Shown in pieces: positions 1 to 5,082 of a stretch of 9,286 bases of DNA (position 1 is its first letter; each line of letters opens with the position of its first letter). A program made the position numbers and the translations under genes. The DNA comes from JBDRGD01 sp043818095 (GTDB lineage Bacteria; Chloroflexota; Dehalococcoidia; Dehalococcoidales; RBG-16-60-22), in NCBI GenBank assembly GCA_043818095.1, contig JBDRGD010000123.1:1-9286 (forward strand), read 5' to 3'. Under the pieces are notes generated by a model. It was not told the DNA's origin, did not search any database, and saw only the letters and a program-made list of their open reading frames with translations.

Positions 1-927
1 AGGACGTCCGATTAGCACTGAGCAGTTGGCATATCTGGCTACCCTCTCTGCTACACTTCCTAAGAGCAGTCTATCAATTACGGTCAATCCTCGACTTCCC
101 AGAACGATAATGTCAGGGTCATATTTGTGAGCAGCCTTTAATATGGATTCAGCTGCCCCCCCCCTTAATATTTCAGATATTGTCCCGTATCCCCGGTCTG
201 TGAACTGCTTCTCCGCCTTAGCAATAATCCTTTTAGCTTGGCGTTCTTCCTCCGTCTGGAGTCTGGCCAGCAATTCCTCATCGGTCTGAAAAGGCAATTT
301 AGTTTCTTCGTGAGACGATACAAGGTGGGAATGAAGAGCAGTGACCACGATGACCTCACATTTCTTTGGTAAGGTGAGGTCTAAGAGAAATTTCATTGCT
401 ATCTGTGAGTGTTCTGAGCCATCAGTGGCAACCAACACTCGATTCATACCGGGTTTCCTCTCAGCCCCTGCATCACGACCTGAAATGGCAATTGCCTGTC
501 TTACCAGGAGCACGCTTCCCGTGGCATACTTCATTACCGTCTGCGCAACACTGCCGAGGCGGAAGGTAAGTGGGTCTGTCAGTCCTTTTGCTCCCATCAC
601 GATAAGAGAAGCGTTAACTTCGTCAGTTGTTTTCAGAATTTCATCGGCCGGGTTTCCCCACTTTACTAAGCTCTCTATTTTTTTAAGTCCCGTTTTGTTG
701 AGTGATTGAACCGCGTCCTGCAGCAATTTCAACGCTTTCTCCTGCTGCACGTCCTTACTCTTTGACGTAGCCCTGAGCCTACCTAATGTAATACCACCGA
801 GGAATGCATGTTCAGGCACTACGGTCATTACTATGACTTCTATTTGAGAGGGAAGTTTAAGTACTTCCACCATTTTGGTTGCCAGCTTAGAATAGTGTGA
901 CCCATCGACGGCAAGAAGTATTTTCAA
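1..927 (-). CDS. Two-domain universal stress protein (UspA family), C-terminus cut by window edge
   Basis: An open frame of 309 codons runs from a TTG at 927-925 to the window edge with no stop. Two Usp domains are visible, about residues 1-145 and 160-309. Each begins with the usual beta-strand and DGS (LLAVDGS at 4-10, VLVATDGS at 164-171). Each ends in an intact ATP-binding pattern G-2x-G-9x-G-S: G112, G115, G125-S126 in the first and G277, G280, G290-S291 in the second. Usp proteins of this type are cytoplasmic nucleotide-binding stress proteins; the client is unknown. The start is chosen because GAAGGAG lies six bases upstream, while the first in-frame ATGs fall inside the domain. Nine consecutive G's (minus strand, 164-156) encode Arg-Gly-Gly in domain 2 and keep the frame. 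The gene is much AT-richer than its neighbours to the right, suggesting a different origin. Family assignment is secure; the exact end is unknown. Confidence 0.9.
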   Translation of the reverse strand, partial: MKILLAVDGSHYSKLATKMVEVLKLPSQIEVIVMTVVPEHAFLGGITLGRLRATSKSKDVQQEKALKLLQDAVQSLNKTGLKKIESLVKWGNPADEILKTTDEVNASLIVMGAKGLTDPLTFRLGSVAQTVMKYATGSVLLVRQAIAISGRDAGAERKPGMNRVLVATDGSEHSQIAMKFLLDLTLPKKCEVIVVTALHSHLVSSHEETKLPFQTDEELLARLQTEEERQAKRIIAKAEKQFTDRGYGTISEILRGGAAESILKAAHKYDPDIIVLGSRGLTVIDRLLLGSVAERVARYANCSVLIGRP

Positions 928-933
928 TATTAT

Positions 934-940
934 CTCCTTC
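934..940 (-). promoter_or_regulatory. Ribosome binding site deciding a TTG start
   Basis: On the minus strand the bases read GAAGGAG, followed by six bases and then TTG at 927-925. This strong Shine-Dalgarno match sets the non-ATG start of the Usp gene. Confidence 0.75.
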
Positions 941-951
941 ACTAGCTCATT

Positions 952-1034
952 ATTATAAAAACACCTATAAGCATCCATCCAGATATCAGAGTATTACTTC
1001 ACTCTCTCTGAATCCGTAACTAGCTGAAATTATA
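952..1034 (-). promoter_or_regulatory. Candidate promoters of the left-edge Usp gene
   Basis: The AT-rich spacer 928-1113 holds two exact TATAAT hexamers on the minus strand, at 1034-1029 and 957-952. The first would give a leader of roughly 95 bases. The second would put the transcript start just upstream of the ribosome binding site. Neither has a good -35 element (TTTAAT at 16 bases from the first is the best I see), so in AT-rich DNA either could be chance. I see no gene in the spacer. Confidence 0.4.
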
Positions 1035-1113
1035 CCTCAATAGGTGGTGAATTAAATAGTATACCAATTCTACAACCAAATCTGATTTGTGCCATTTAAG
1101 AAGCTTCAAAAAG

Positions 1114-1190
1114 TGGTGGGCGGTAGAGGACTTGAACCTCTGACCCCCTGCGTGTAAAGCAGGTGCTCTGACCAACTGAGCTAACCGCCC
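1114..1190 (-). tRNA. tRNA-Val(TAC) with encoded CCA
   Basis: The minus strand folds into a full cloverleaf. The 7-bp acceptor is GGGCGGT/ACCGCCC. The anticodon arm is CCTGC-TTTACAC-GCAGG, giving anticodon TAC at 1156-1154, which reads valine codons GTA/GTG. The T arm is AGAGG-TTCAAGT-CCTCT. Discriminator A is followed by a genomically encoded CCA at 1116-1114. It lies three bases downstream of tRNA-Arg and is probably co-transcribed with it. Its 3' end coincides with the switch from GC-rich to AT-rich DNA. Confidence 0.95.
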
Positions 1191-1193
1191 TAA

Positions 1194-1270
1194 TGGCGCG
1201 CTTGGCGGGGCTCGAACCCACGACCTCAGCCTCCGCAGGGCTGCGCTCTATCCAACTGAGCTACAAGCGC
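1194..1270 (-). tRNA. tRNA-Arg(GCG) with encoded CCA
   Basis: The minus strand folds with acceptor GCGCTTG/CAAGCGC. The anticodon arm is CAGCC-CTGCGGA-GGCTG, giving anticodon GCG at 1236-1234. The T arm is GTGGG-TTCGAGC-CCCGC (one T-G pair). Discriminator G is followed by CCA at 1196-1194. C35 and an A in the D loop agree with arginine identity. The CGC/CGT box is normally read in bacteria by anticodon ACG edited to ICG, so an unmodified GCG is a less common choice. It is transcribed before tRNA-Val. Confidence 0.94.
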
Positions 1271-1298
1271 AAAAGAACAGCGGACTACATCCGTCCGC
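1271..1298 (-). terminator. Hairpin with T-rich tail before the tRNA genes
   Basis: On the minus strand GCGGAC (1298-1293) and GTCCGC (1285-1280) form a perfect 6-bp stem with a 7-base loop, followed by TGTTCTTTT. This is the shape of a rho-independent terminator for the hemerythrin operon ending at 1382. It also lies inside the leader of the tRNA transcript if the TTGACA at 1333-1328 is the tRNA promoter, so it may instead be a leader structure. Confidence 0.45.
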
Positions 1299-1305
1299 CT
1301 TAACA

Positions 1306-1333
1306 CTATTACGGAAAACGCCCGCTTTGTCAA
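1306..1333 (-). promoter_or_regulatory. Candidate tRNA-pair promoter
   Basis: On the minus strand a perfect -35 TTGACA (1333-1328) is followed after 16 bases by TAATAG (1311-1306), which matches only three of six consensus positions as a -10. Transcription would begin near 1299, about 29 bases before tRNA-Arg. The -35 is convincing, the -10 less so. Confidence 0.45.
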
Positions 1334-1365
1334 GTGTAAATCACGCTGCGGGACGGCACTGACGG

Positions 1366-1381
1366 CCTGCCGGACGGCAGG
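1366..1381. repeat. Perfect GC-rich palindrome abutting a stop codon (REP-like)
   Basis: CCTGCC (1366-1371) and GGCAGG (1376-1381) flank the four bases GGAC, forming a 6-bp stem, or 7-bp with a 2-base loop. It touches the stop codon of the hemerythrin gene (1384-1382). The surroundings repeat GACGGC at 1352, 1361 and 1374. There is no T tract, so it looks like an mRNA-end or REP-type palindrome rather than a terminator. Confidence 0.5.
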
Positions 1382-1939
1382 CTAAGGCAGGCCCACCTCC
1401 TGCGCCATTTTCTCCACCATCGCCACGTACTGCTCGTGCTTGCCAGAACCGATGCGTTCCTGCTCTACAGCCTCGAAACGCTCCGTGAGCGCCAGCTGGT
1501 CCTGCGGGGTCAGCACCATGTCCGCCATGTTGTAGAGGATATTGTCTTCCTTGTCAATGTGCTGCCAGAGCAGCTGCGCGTAGCCGCGGGCGTTCTCAAT
1601 CGCTTCCGGCAGCGCCGACTTATCGCCCTTGGCATAGCGCTCCCCCGCCTCCGCCATCCCGCGGACGAAGGCGCGCCCCTTTTCGTGCTCCAGGAGCATG
1701 ACCCCCAGCGGGCCGGTCTCCCGCCCGATGCCCTTCTTCTCCATCTCCGGAAAGAGGTTTTCCTCCTCTTTCCCGTGGTGGCACCGGTCAGCGAAGTTAC
1801 GGATAAAGTCCACCGCCCGGTTAAAAAAGTCGGGCGGGAGCTCGCCGCCTTGCTCTACCTTCTCGGCGGCTTTTTCCAGGACGGATAGCATCCGCTCGAT
1901 AACGCGGTGCTCGTGTTTCAGTTCCTCGGTCGCTGACAT
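1382..1939 (-). CDS. Hemerythrin (HHE) domain protein, 185 residues
   Basis: This is a single four-helix hemerythrin domain predicted to hold a di-iron site in the cytoplasm. Ligand-type residues stand at the expected places: H11 (KHEHRVIE), H54/H55 with E58/E59 (CHHGKEEENLFP), H85 (LLEHEKGR), and H127 with E131 (QHIDKEDNILY). About 35 C-terminal residues follow the domain. Related bacterial proteins bind O2 or act in NO/oxidative stress and iron-centre repair; which applies here cannot be read from sequence. The start is the ATG at 1939 because AGGAGG lies six bases upstream; an upstream in-frame ATG pair at 1957/1954 would place that motif inside the gene. It is the last gene of a three-gene operon, 18 bases after the DUF1858 gene. 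The hemerythrin call is firm, the physiological role open. Confidence 0.92.
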   Translation of the reverse strand: MSATEELKHEHRVIERMLSVLEKAAEKVEQGGELPPDFFNRAVDFIRNFADRCHHGKEEENLFPEMEKKGIGRETGPLGVMLLEHEKGRAFVRGMAEAGERYAKGDKSALPEAIENARGYAQLLWQHIDKEDNILYNMADMVLTPQDQLALTERFEAVEQERIGSGKHEQYVAMVEKMAQEVGLP

Positions 1940-1945
1940 CGTTCG

Positions 1946-1951
1946 CCTCCT
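1946..1951 (-). promoter_or_regulatory. Ribosome binding site of the hemerythrin gene
   Basis: The minus strand reads AGGAGG, six bases from the ATG at 1939. This decides the start against the upstream in-frame ATGs at 1957 and 1954. Confidence 0.75.
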
Positions 1952-1957
1952 CATCAT

Positions 1958-2182
1958 TTACTTCTTCACGGAAAAACCCGCCGCTTCCAGCCGGCGGATG
2001 ACTTCCGCCAGGTCCTGCCCCTGCTTTTCACAGCCCTTGGGGATGGTGGTCGCCCTGCCCAGGGTATTGCGGACCACGGGATTGGCCACGCCGAAGAATC
2101 CCATCTCTTTCAGCAGCGGAATGAGCTCCGGATAGGCCTCGGTCAACTCGTAAACGCTCTTCTTCAGGTCAATCTCTTTCAT
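1958..2182 (-). CDS. DUF1858 domain protein, 74 residues
   Basis: This small protein is almost entirely one DUF1858 domain (residues 1-70). The family pattern is clear: a short strand, YELTEAYPELIPLLKEMGF, then GVANPVVRNTLGRATTI and a final helix. From memory this is the sub-type usually found with DUF438 proteins, often fused to them, rather than the CxxC sub-type linked to hybrid-cluster proteins. The only cysteine is C51. Its ATG lies 14 bases before the stop of the upstream DUF438 gene, so translation is probably coupled; AGAGG is seven bases upstream. An in-frame extension to 2317 exists but is low-complexity Arg/Ser/Pro sequence, a shadow of the upstream gene. It probably works with the DUF438/hemerythrin protein. 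Its biochemical function is unknown. Confidence 0.85.
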   Translation of the reverse strand: MKEIDLKKSVYELTEAYPELIPLLKEMGFFGVANPVVRNTLGRATTIPKGCEKQGQDLAEVIRRLEAAGFSVKK

Positions 2183-3392
2183 CGACGAGCCTCTTCTCCC
2201 CGGTGAGTTTCCGGATGGCGGTGATGTCCTGGGTAACCTCGATCGTCCCCAGGTATTTGCCCTGCCTGCTGCGCACCGCCAGGAACTGGATGTAGGCCTT
2301 CTTCCCTTTGAAATCAATCCAGAACTCGTAGCTGTCTTTCCGGCCTTCTTTGAAAGCGGCCAGGATTTTTTCGACGACCTCCAGGCTCTGCGGGGGATGG
2401 CAGTTCTGCACGTTGCGCCCGATTATCGACCGGGTGCGGTGGAAAAGCCGGTCTTTGCCCTCGGTAAAGTAGCGGACGGTGTCCTCCGCGTCCACGAAGG
2501 TGATATCGATAGGCAGCACGTTGAGAACCGGCACCAGCTCGGAGAGGCGCAGGGTGCCCGTGGGCAGGGTGATGTCGCCGTCCTCAAAGCAGGGCTCTTC
2601 CTGCAGGGCGGACTGCAGCTCTTTTATCAGCGCCTCCGTCTCCGCGGGCGGGGTGATAAAGACGTAGCCGATTTCCGGACTGTCCCGCAGGATGTCCACC
2701 CAGTCCTGCGAGCTCAGCTTTTCCAGGGAGGTGGGGAAAAGGATGTTCTCTTCCTTGAAAATCATCCCCTCGACTTCCTCCAGCAGGGGGTTCAGGGACT
2801 CCCGCGCGTAAGCCGGGAACTGTTCCTTATCTTTTACTACCTCCAGCCGGTCCTCCGCCTGCCGCAGCAGCTCCCGGACCTCGTTATCCTTCCCCCACAT
2901 CACCTTGGACGGCCCCATGAAGCCCTGCTTCTCCAGGAAGGGGAACAGCAGCTGCTCTTTCCGCTCGTAGTGGGTGGTGACTTTTTTCAGCTCCCGGAGT
3001 GCCCCTTTCAGCTCCCGGATGAAGGTAGGCGTCACCGCCTCGGTCCCCTTCCCGGCAACGTCGCGCACCGCCTGCACCCGCTTCTCAATCTCCCGGTTCT
3101 CCTGCCGGAAAAGGGAAACGGGGTGGGAGGGATAGGTTTCCCCCGCCGCCACCTTTTCCAGCGCCGAGCGGAAAAGGAGGGCGTGCACGTTACAGAACTT
3201 CTTGATTTCGTCCGGGGAGAGCCCCTCGTTGATGAGGCCCTGCTCCATCTCTGCAATCTCCGTGGAGGTCACATTCCCCACCTCTTTTTCGAACCTTTCT
3301 TTCGCGTCCTCCACGGAAAGCCCCCCGTGCAGCCCCTGGATGATATCCTTCAATGCTGATTGCTTGGCCTGTTTGCCCAGTCCCTCCGCCAT
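2169..3392 (-). CDS. DUF438 - hemerythrin - PAS protein, 407 residues
   Basis: Three domains are visible. DUF438 (about 13-80) has the LKDIIQGLHGG opening and FCNVHALLF at 66-74. A hemerythrin-like domain (about 85-222) has H90, H141, E143/E146 and KEENILFP at 213-220. The motif MWGKDNEVRELL (165-176) has Asp169 where classical hemerythrins carry His. A PAS domain (about 288-396) includes GRNVQNCHPPQS (325-336) and ends in VTQDIT. No membrane or signal segment is seen. The architecture is that of anaerobe proteins thought to sense or detoxify O2/NO; the PAS part may bind a cofactor. The start at 3392 is supported by AAGGAGG five to six bases upstream. It leads an operon with the DUF1858 and hemerythrin genes and diverges from the Crp/Fnr regulator. 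Domain calls are firm, the ligand unknown. Confidence 0.9.
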   Translation of the reverse strand: MAEGLGKQAKQSALKDIIQGLHGGLSVEDAKERFEKEVGNVTSTEIAEMEQGLINEGLSPDEIKKFCNVHALLFRSALEKVAAGETYPSHPVSLFRQENREIEKRVQAVRDVAGKGTEAVTPTFIRELKGALRELKKVTTHYERKEQLLFPFLEKQGFMGPSKVMWGKDNEVRELLRQAEDRLEVVKDKEQFPAYARESLNPLLEEVEGMIFKEENILFPTSLEKLSSQDWVDILRDSPEIGYVFITPPAETEALIKELQSALQEEPCFEDGDITLPTGTLRLSELVPVLNVLPIDITFVDAEDTVRYFTEGKDRLFHRTRSIIGRNVQNCHPPQSLEVVEKILAAFKEGRKDSYEFWIDFKGKKAYIQFLAVRSRQGKYLGTIEVTQDITAIRKLTGEKRLVDERD

Positions 3393-3474
3393 GGTTCCCT
3401 CCTTCCGGCAGGTGCGCCGTTCGCCGCGTTTACTGATTTCATCGTAACACCGGATGGCGCCTTAGTCCACGACT

Positions 3475-3490
3475 TTTATCGGACAATAAA
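3475..3490. promoter_or_regulatory. Dyad TTTAT-N6-ATAAA in the divergent control region
   Basis: TTTAT (3475-3479) and ATAAA (3486-3490) are perfect inverted half-sites separated by six bases, the 5-N6-5 spacing of Crp/Fnr operators, although the letters differ from TGTGA or TTGAT. It lies between the divergent hemerythrin operon and the Crp/Fnr gene. A plus-strand -10-like TATACA lies at about 3501-3506. It could be the regulator's own operator or a chance AT-rich palindrome. I found no convincing minus-strand promoter. Confidence 0.35.
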
Positions 3491-3550
3491 TCCTCCGCCC
3501 TATACACGAAAAGGAAGAGTATGCTAACATTTGGGCAGCCCGCGATTGTC

Positions 3551-3555
3551 GGAGG
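3551..3555 (+). promoter_or_regulatory. Ribosome binding site deciding a TTG start at 3561
   Basis: GGAGG followed by AAACT and then TTG. It is the best-placed Shine-Dalgarno in the frame and argues against the upstream TTG codons at 3531 and 3546. Confidence 0.7.
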
Positions 3556-3560
3556 AAACT

Positions 3561-4232
3561 TTGGTCCCTGGCGCAGAAAACCCTCTCCCGGCTTTACCCT
3601 ACTTCGCCGGACTGGGTCCGGAAGAAAAGGAAAAGCTGCAGCGGCAGGTCATCCGGCTCGATTTCGACCGCGGGGAAATCGTCTTCCTGGAAGGGCACCC
3701 CTGCCGCGGGCTCTACGTGGTGGAGAAAGGGCAGGTCCGCATCTATAAAAGCTCCCCGGAGGGCCGGGAGCAGGTGCTGCTCATCGCCGGGGAAGGGGAC
3801 AGCTTCAACGAGGTCGCCGTCTTTGACGAGGGACCCAATCCGGCCAGCGCCGCCGCGCTGACACCTTCCACTGTTTACCTGTTACCCCGGGAGACGCTGC
3901 TCTCCCTGGTAGCGGACTGCCCGCCGGCGCGGGCCATCATCAAGGCCTTCGCCATGCGTTTGCGCCACCTCACTACCGTCGTGGAAAAGCTTTCCTTCCA
4001 CAGCGTCGTCAACCGCCTGGCCGGGCTGCTGCTGGAGATGGCGGTAGCGGAGGGCGGCAAAGCACCCGTGCCCAGGTTCACCCAGGACGAGATGGCGGGT
4101 ATGGTCGGCTCGGTGCGGGACGTGGTCGGCCGGGCGCTGCGGATACTGGAAAGCCACGGCGCGATAAAAATCGAAGGCAGGCGACTGCTCGTGGTGGACA
4201 AGGAAAAACTCCGGGAGATGGCCGAATTATGA
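3561..4232 (+). CDS. Crp/Fnr family transcriptional regulator, 223 residues
   Basis: The N-terminal half (about 12-125) is a cyclic-nucleotide-binding-type beta barrel, with FLEGHPCRGLYVVEKGQVRIYK (42-63) and GEGDSFNEVAVFDEGPNPAS (77-96). A long dimerisation helix (about 125-145) and a winged helix-turn-helix (about 170-215) follow. The recognition helix is GSVRDVVGRALRIL at 183-196. The Arg-Ser/Thr pair that holds cAMP in true CRP is replaced by Pro-Ala-Ser. The N-terminal cysteine cluster of FNR is absent; the only cysteines are C48 and C120. The effector is therefore neither clearly cAMP nor an Fe-S cluster; heme, NO or another ligand is possible, as in DNR/HcpR-type members. It is divergent from the hemerythrin operon and 66 bases before the ferredoxin start chosen here, so both are candidate targets. 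The TTG start is set by GGAGG at 3551. Confidence 0.9.
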   Translation: MVPGAENPLPALPYFAGLGPEEKEKLQRQVIRLDFDRGEIVFLEGHPCRGLYVVEKGQVRIYKSSPEGREQVLLIAGEGDSFNEVAVFDEGPNPASAAALTPSTVYLLPRETLLSLVADCPPARAIIKAFAMRLRHLTTVVEKLSFHSVVNRLAGLLLEMAVAEGGKAPVPRFTQDEMAGMVGSVRDVVGRALRILESHGAIKIEGRRLLVVDKEKLREMAEL

Positions 4233-4258
4233 CAGAAGTCGTATACAGCCCCGGTCCC

Positions 4259-4270
4259 ATTTTATAAAAT
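4259..4270 (+). promoter_or_regulatory. Perfect 12-bp AT palindrome upstream of the ferredoxin gene
   Basis: ATTTTATAAAAT is self-complementary and stands out in GC-rich DNA. It contains a -10-like TATAAA (4263-4268), which would put a transcript start near 4275. I see no good -35, so it may be an activator-dependent promoter or an operator. It shares TTTAT/AAA-type half-sites with the dyad at 3475-3490. Confidence 0.4.
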
Positions 4271-4298
4271 AACGGTGGATATGAAAAACGAAGGCTCG

Positions 4299-4520
4299 AT
4301 GGAAAAGGCGGTCCCCGAGATAGACACCGCGCAGTGCGACGGGTGCGGTACCTGCGTGGAGCTTTGCCCCGGCGGTGCCGCGGAACTGCGCGACGGCAAA
4401 GCGGTTGTCGTGAGGCCGGAAGACTGCACCTACTGTACCGAGTGTGAAGTGCTCTGCCCGACAAGGGCAATCCGGTGCGATTTCGACATCATCCTCGCCG
4501 ATACCGGAATTTCCGATTAA
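4299..4520 (+). CDS. 2[4Fe-4S] ferredoxin-like protein, 73 residues
   Basis: This is a small electron carrier of the bacterial dicluster type. Two complete CxxCxxCxxxCP motifs are visible: C13, C16, C19, C23-P and C43, C46, C49, C53-P. The 30-residue offset between them is slightly longer than in clostridial ferredoxins. A ninth cysteine, C60, follows the second cluster. The start is uncertain. ATG 4299 has GAAGG four bases upstream and fits a transcript start near 4275. ATG 4281 (79 residues) or GTG 4275 would add a short charged N-terminus without a better ribosome site. It lies between the Crp/Fnr gene and the duplicated Cys-domain gene (44-base gap), so it may pass electrons to or from proteins of this module. 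The partner is not shown by sequence. Confidence 0.88.
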   Translation: MEKAVPEIDTAQCDGCGTCVELCPGGAAELRDGKAVVVRPEDCTYCTECEVLCPTRAIRCDFDIILADTGISD

Positions 4521-4553
4521 TTTCAGCAGGCAGCGGCGCGCGGCCAGAGAAAG

Positions 4554-4558
4554 GGAGG
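4554..4558 (+). promoter_or_regulatory. Ribosome binding site deciding a GTG start at 4565
   Basis: GGAGG, six bases before GTG at 4565. It rules out the longer in-frame extension to 4475, which overlaps the ferredoxin gene and has atypical Arg/His-rich sequence. Confidence 0.75.
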
Positions 4559-4564
4559 TGCCCG

Positions 4565-4969
4565 GTGAGCGAAAACGGAGACGCCATTGAAAAGCGGCTG
4601 GCACAGCGGATAGAAGACGCCCTGGAGGAAGGCTACCTCCCCTGCCGGACGGCTTTCCGGATAGCCCGGGAAGCGGAGACGGGGCGAGACCAGGTGGGCG
4701 CCGCGGCGAACCGGCTTAACGTACGCATCCGCGATTGCCAGCTGGGCTGTTTCGACACCGCCAAAGCCGACCCCACCGAGCCCGACGAAGCCAGCGTGCC
4801 CCCGGCACTGGCCGAAGCATTACGGGCGGCGCTGGAGGACAGCAGGCTCCCCTGCCCGCAGGCTTTCCGCATCTCCGCCAGCATGAGCGTCACTCCCGGA
4901 GATGTGGGCGACGCCGCGAACCGCCTCAAGTTAAAAATCAGCCATTGCCAGCTGGGCTGTTTCCCCTAG
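4565..4969 (+). CDS. Unrecognised 134-residue protein with a duplicated Cys domain (CQLGCF)
   Basis: I do not recognise a named family. The protein is two copies of one domain of about 52 residues, offset by exactly 70 residues without gaps. Matching landmarks are LPC (C27/C97), AFRI (30-33/100-103), VG..AANRL (44-51/114-121) and CQLGCF (58-63/128-133). Each copy has three cysteines in the order C-x30-C-x3-C. The middle resembles a helix-turn-helix (AFRIA...V...VG.AANRL). The linker (64-80) is acidic and Pro-rich. No signal peptide or membrane segment is present. The cysteine spacing suggests metal, Fe-S or disulfide chemistry, possibly redox-sensitive nucleic-acid or protein binding; this is inference. 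GTG start with GGAGG six bases upstream. It is placed after the ferredoxin, probably in the same transcript as the Crp/Fnr gene. Confidence 0.82.
   Translation: MSENGDAIEKRLAQRIEDALEEGYLPCRTAFRIAREAETGRDQVGAAANRLNVRIRDCQLGCFDTAKADPTEPDEASVPPALAEALRAALEDSRLPCPQAFRISASMSVTPGDVGDAANRLKLKISHCQLGCFP
4734..4963 (+). repeat. Direct repeat inside the duplicated Cys-domain gene
   Basis: A 20-base identical stretch, beginning ATTGCCAGC, occurs at 4734-4753 and again at 4944-4963, exactly 210 bases apart. It encodes the two CQLGCF motifs. The flanks are diverged, so the DNA identity reflects either strong constraint or recent gene conversion. Confidence 0.85.
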
Positions 4970-4991
4970 CACCATTCCCCCGGAAAATATC

Positions 4992-5020
4992 TTCCCAGAC
5001 CTTGCGGAAAGAGGTATAAT
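4992..5020 (+). promoter_or_regulatory. Sigma70-type promoter of the second Usp gene
   Basis: A perfect -10 TATAAT (5015-5020) lies 17 bases after TTCCCA (4992-4997), a four-of-six match to TTGACA. The transcript would start near 5027, giving a leader of about 55 bases, and would make the Usp gene independent of the ferredoxin/Cys-domain genes. Confidence 0.65.
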
Positions 5021-5034
5021 AAGGGCGCGCAGCG

Positions 5035-5055
5035 TGCCTGTGGTGTGTTCAGGCA
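5035..5055 (+). other. Leader hairpin before the second Usp gene
   Basis: TGCCTG (5035-5040) pairs perfectly with CAGGCA (5050-5055) around a 9-base loop within the predicted untranslated leader. No T tract follows. It may influence mRNA stability; nothing more can be claimed. Confidence 0.35.
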
Positions 5056-5082
5056 GCCTAATCGGAGATAAAGGAGTTCAGC

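Noticed and set aside
165..359. 64-codon minus-strand frame within the Usp gene
   Set aside because: It is one base out of the Usp frame. I checked whether it meant a frameshift, but the Usp frame is continuous through it, including across the G9 tract.
341..709. 122-codon open frame on the plus strand
   Set aside because: It is antisense to the left-edge Usp gene, whose two complete ATP motifs show that the minus strand is coding.
1436..1888. 150-codon plus-strand frame
   Set aside because: It is antisense to the hemerythrin gene, which has all expected ligand residues.
2397..3359. 320-codon open frame on the plus strand
   Set aside because: It is antisense to the DUF438-hemerythrin-PAS gene, and its His/Leu/Gln-rich composition shows no domain.
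3521..3748. 75-codon plus-strand frame with an ATG and an AAGGAAGAG-like ribosome site
   Set aside because: It overlaps the Crp/Fnr gene in another frame and gives an Arg/Gly/Pro-rich product. The Crp frame has its own well-placed GGAGG before TTG 3561.
4734..4963. CRISPR-like or mobile direct repeat
   Set aside because: There are only two copies, 210 bases apart in frame within one gene, explained by domain duplication.
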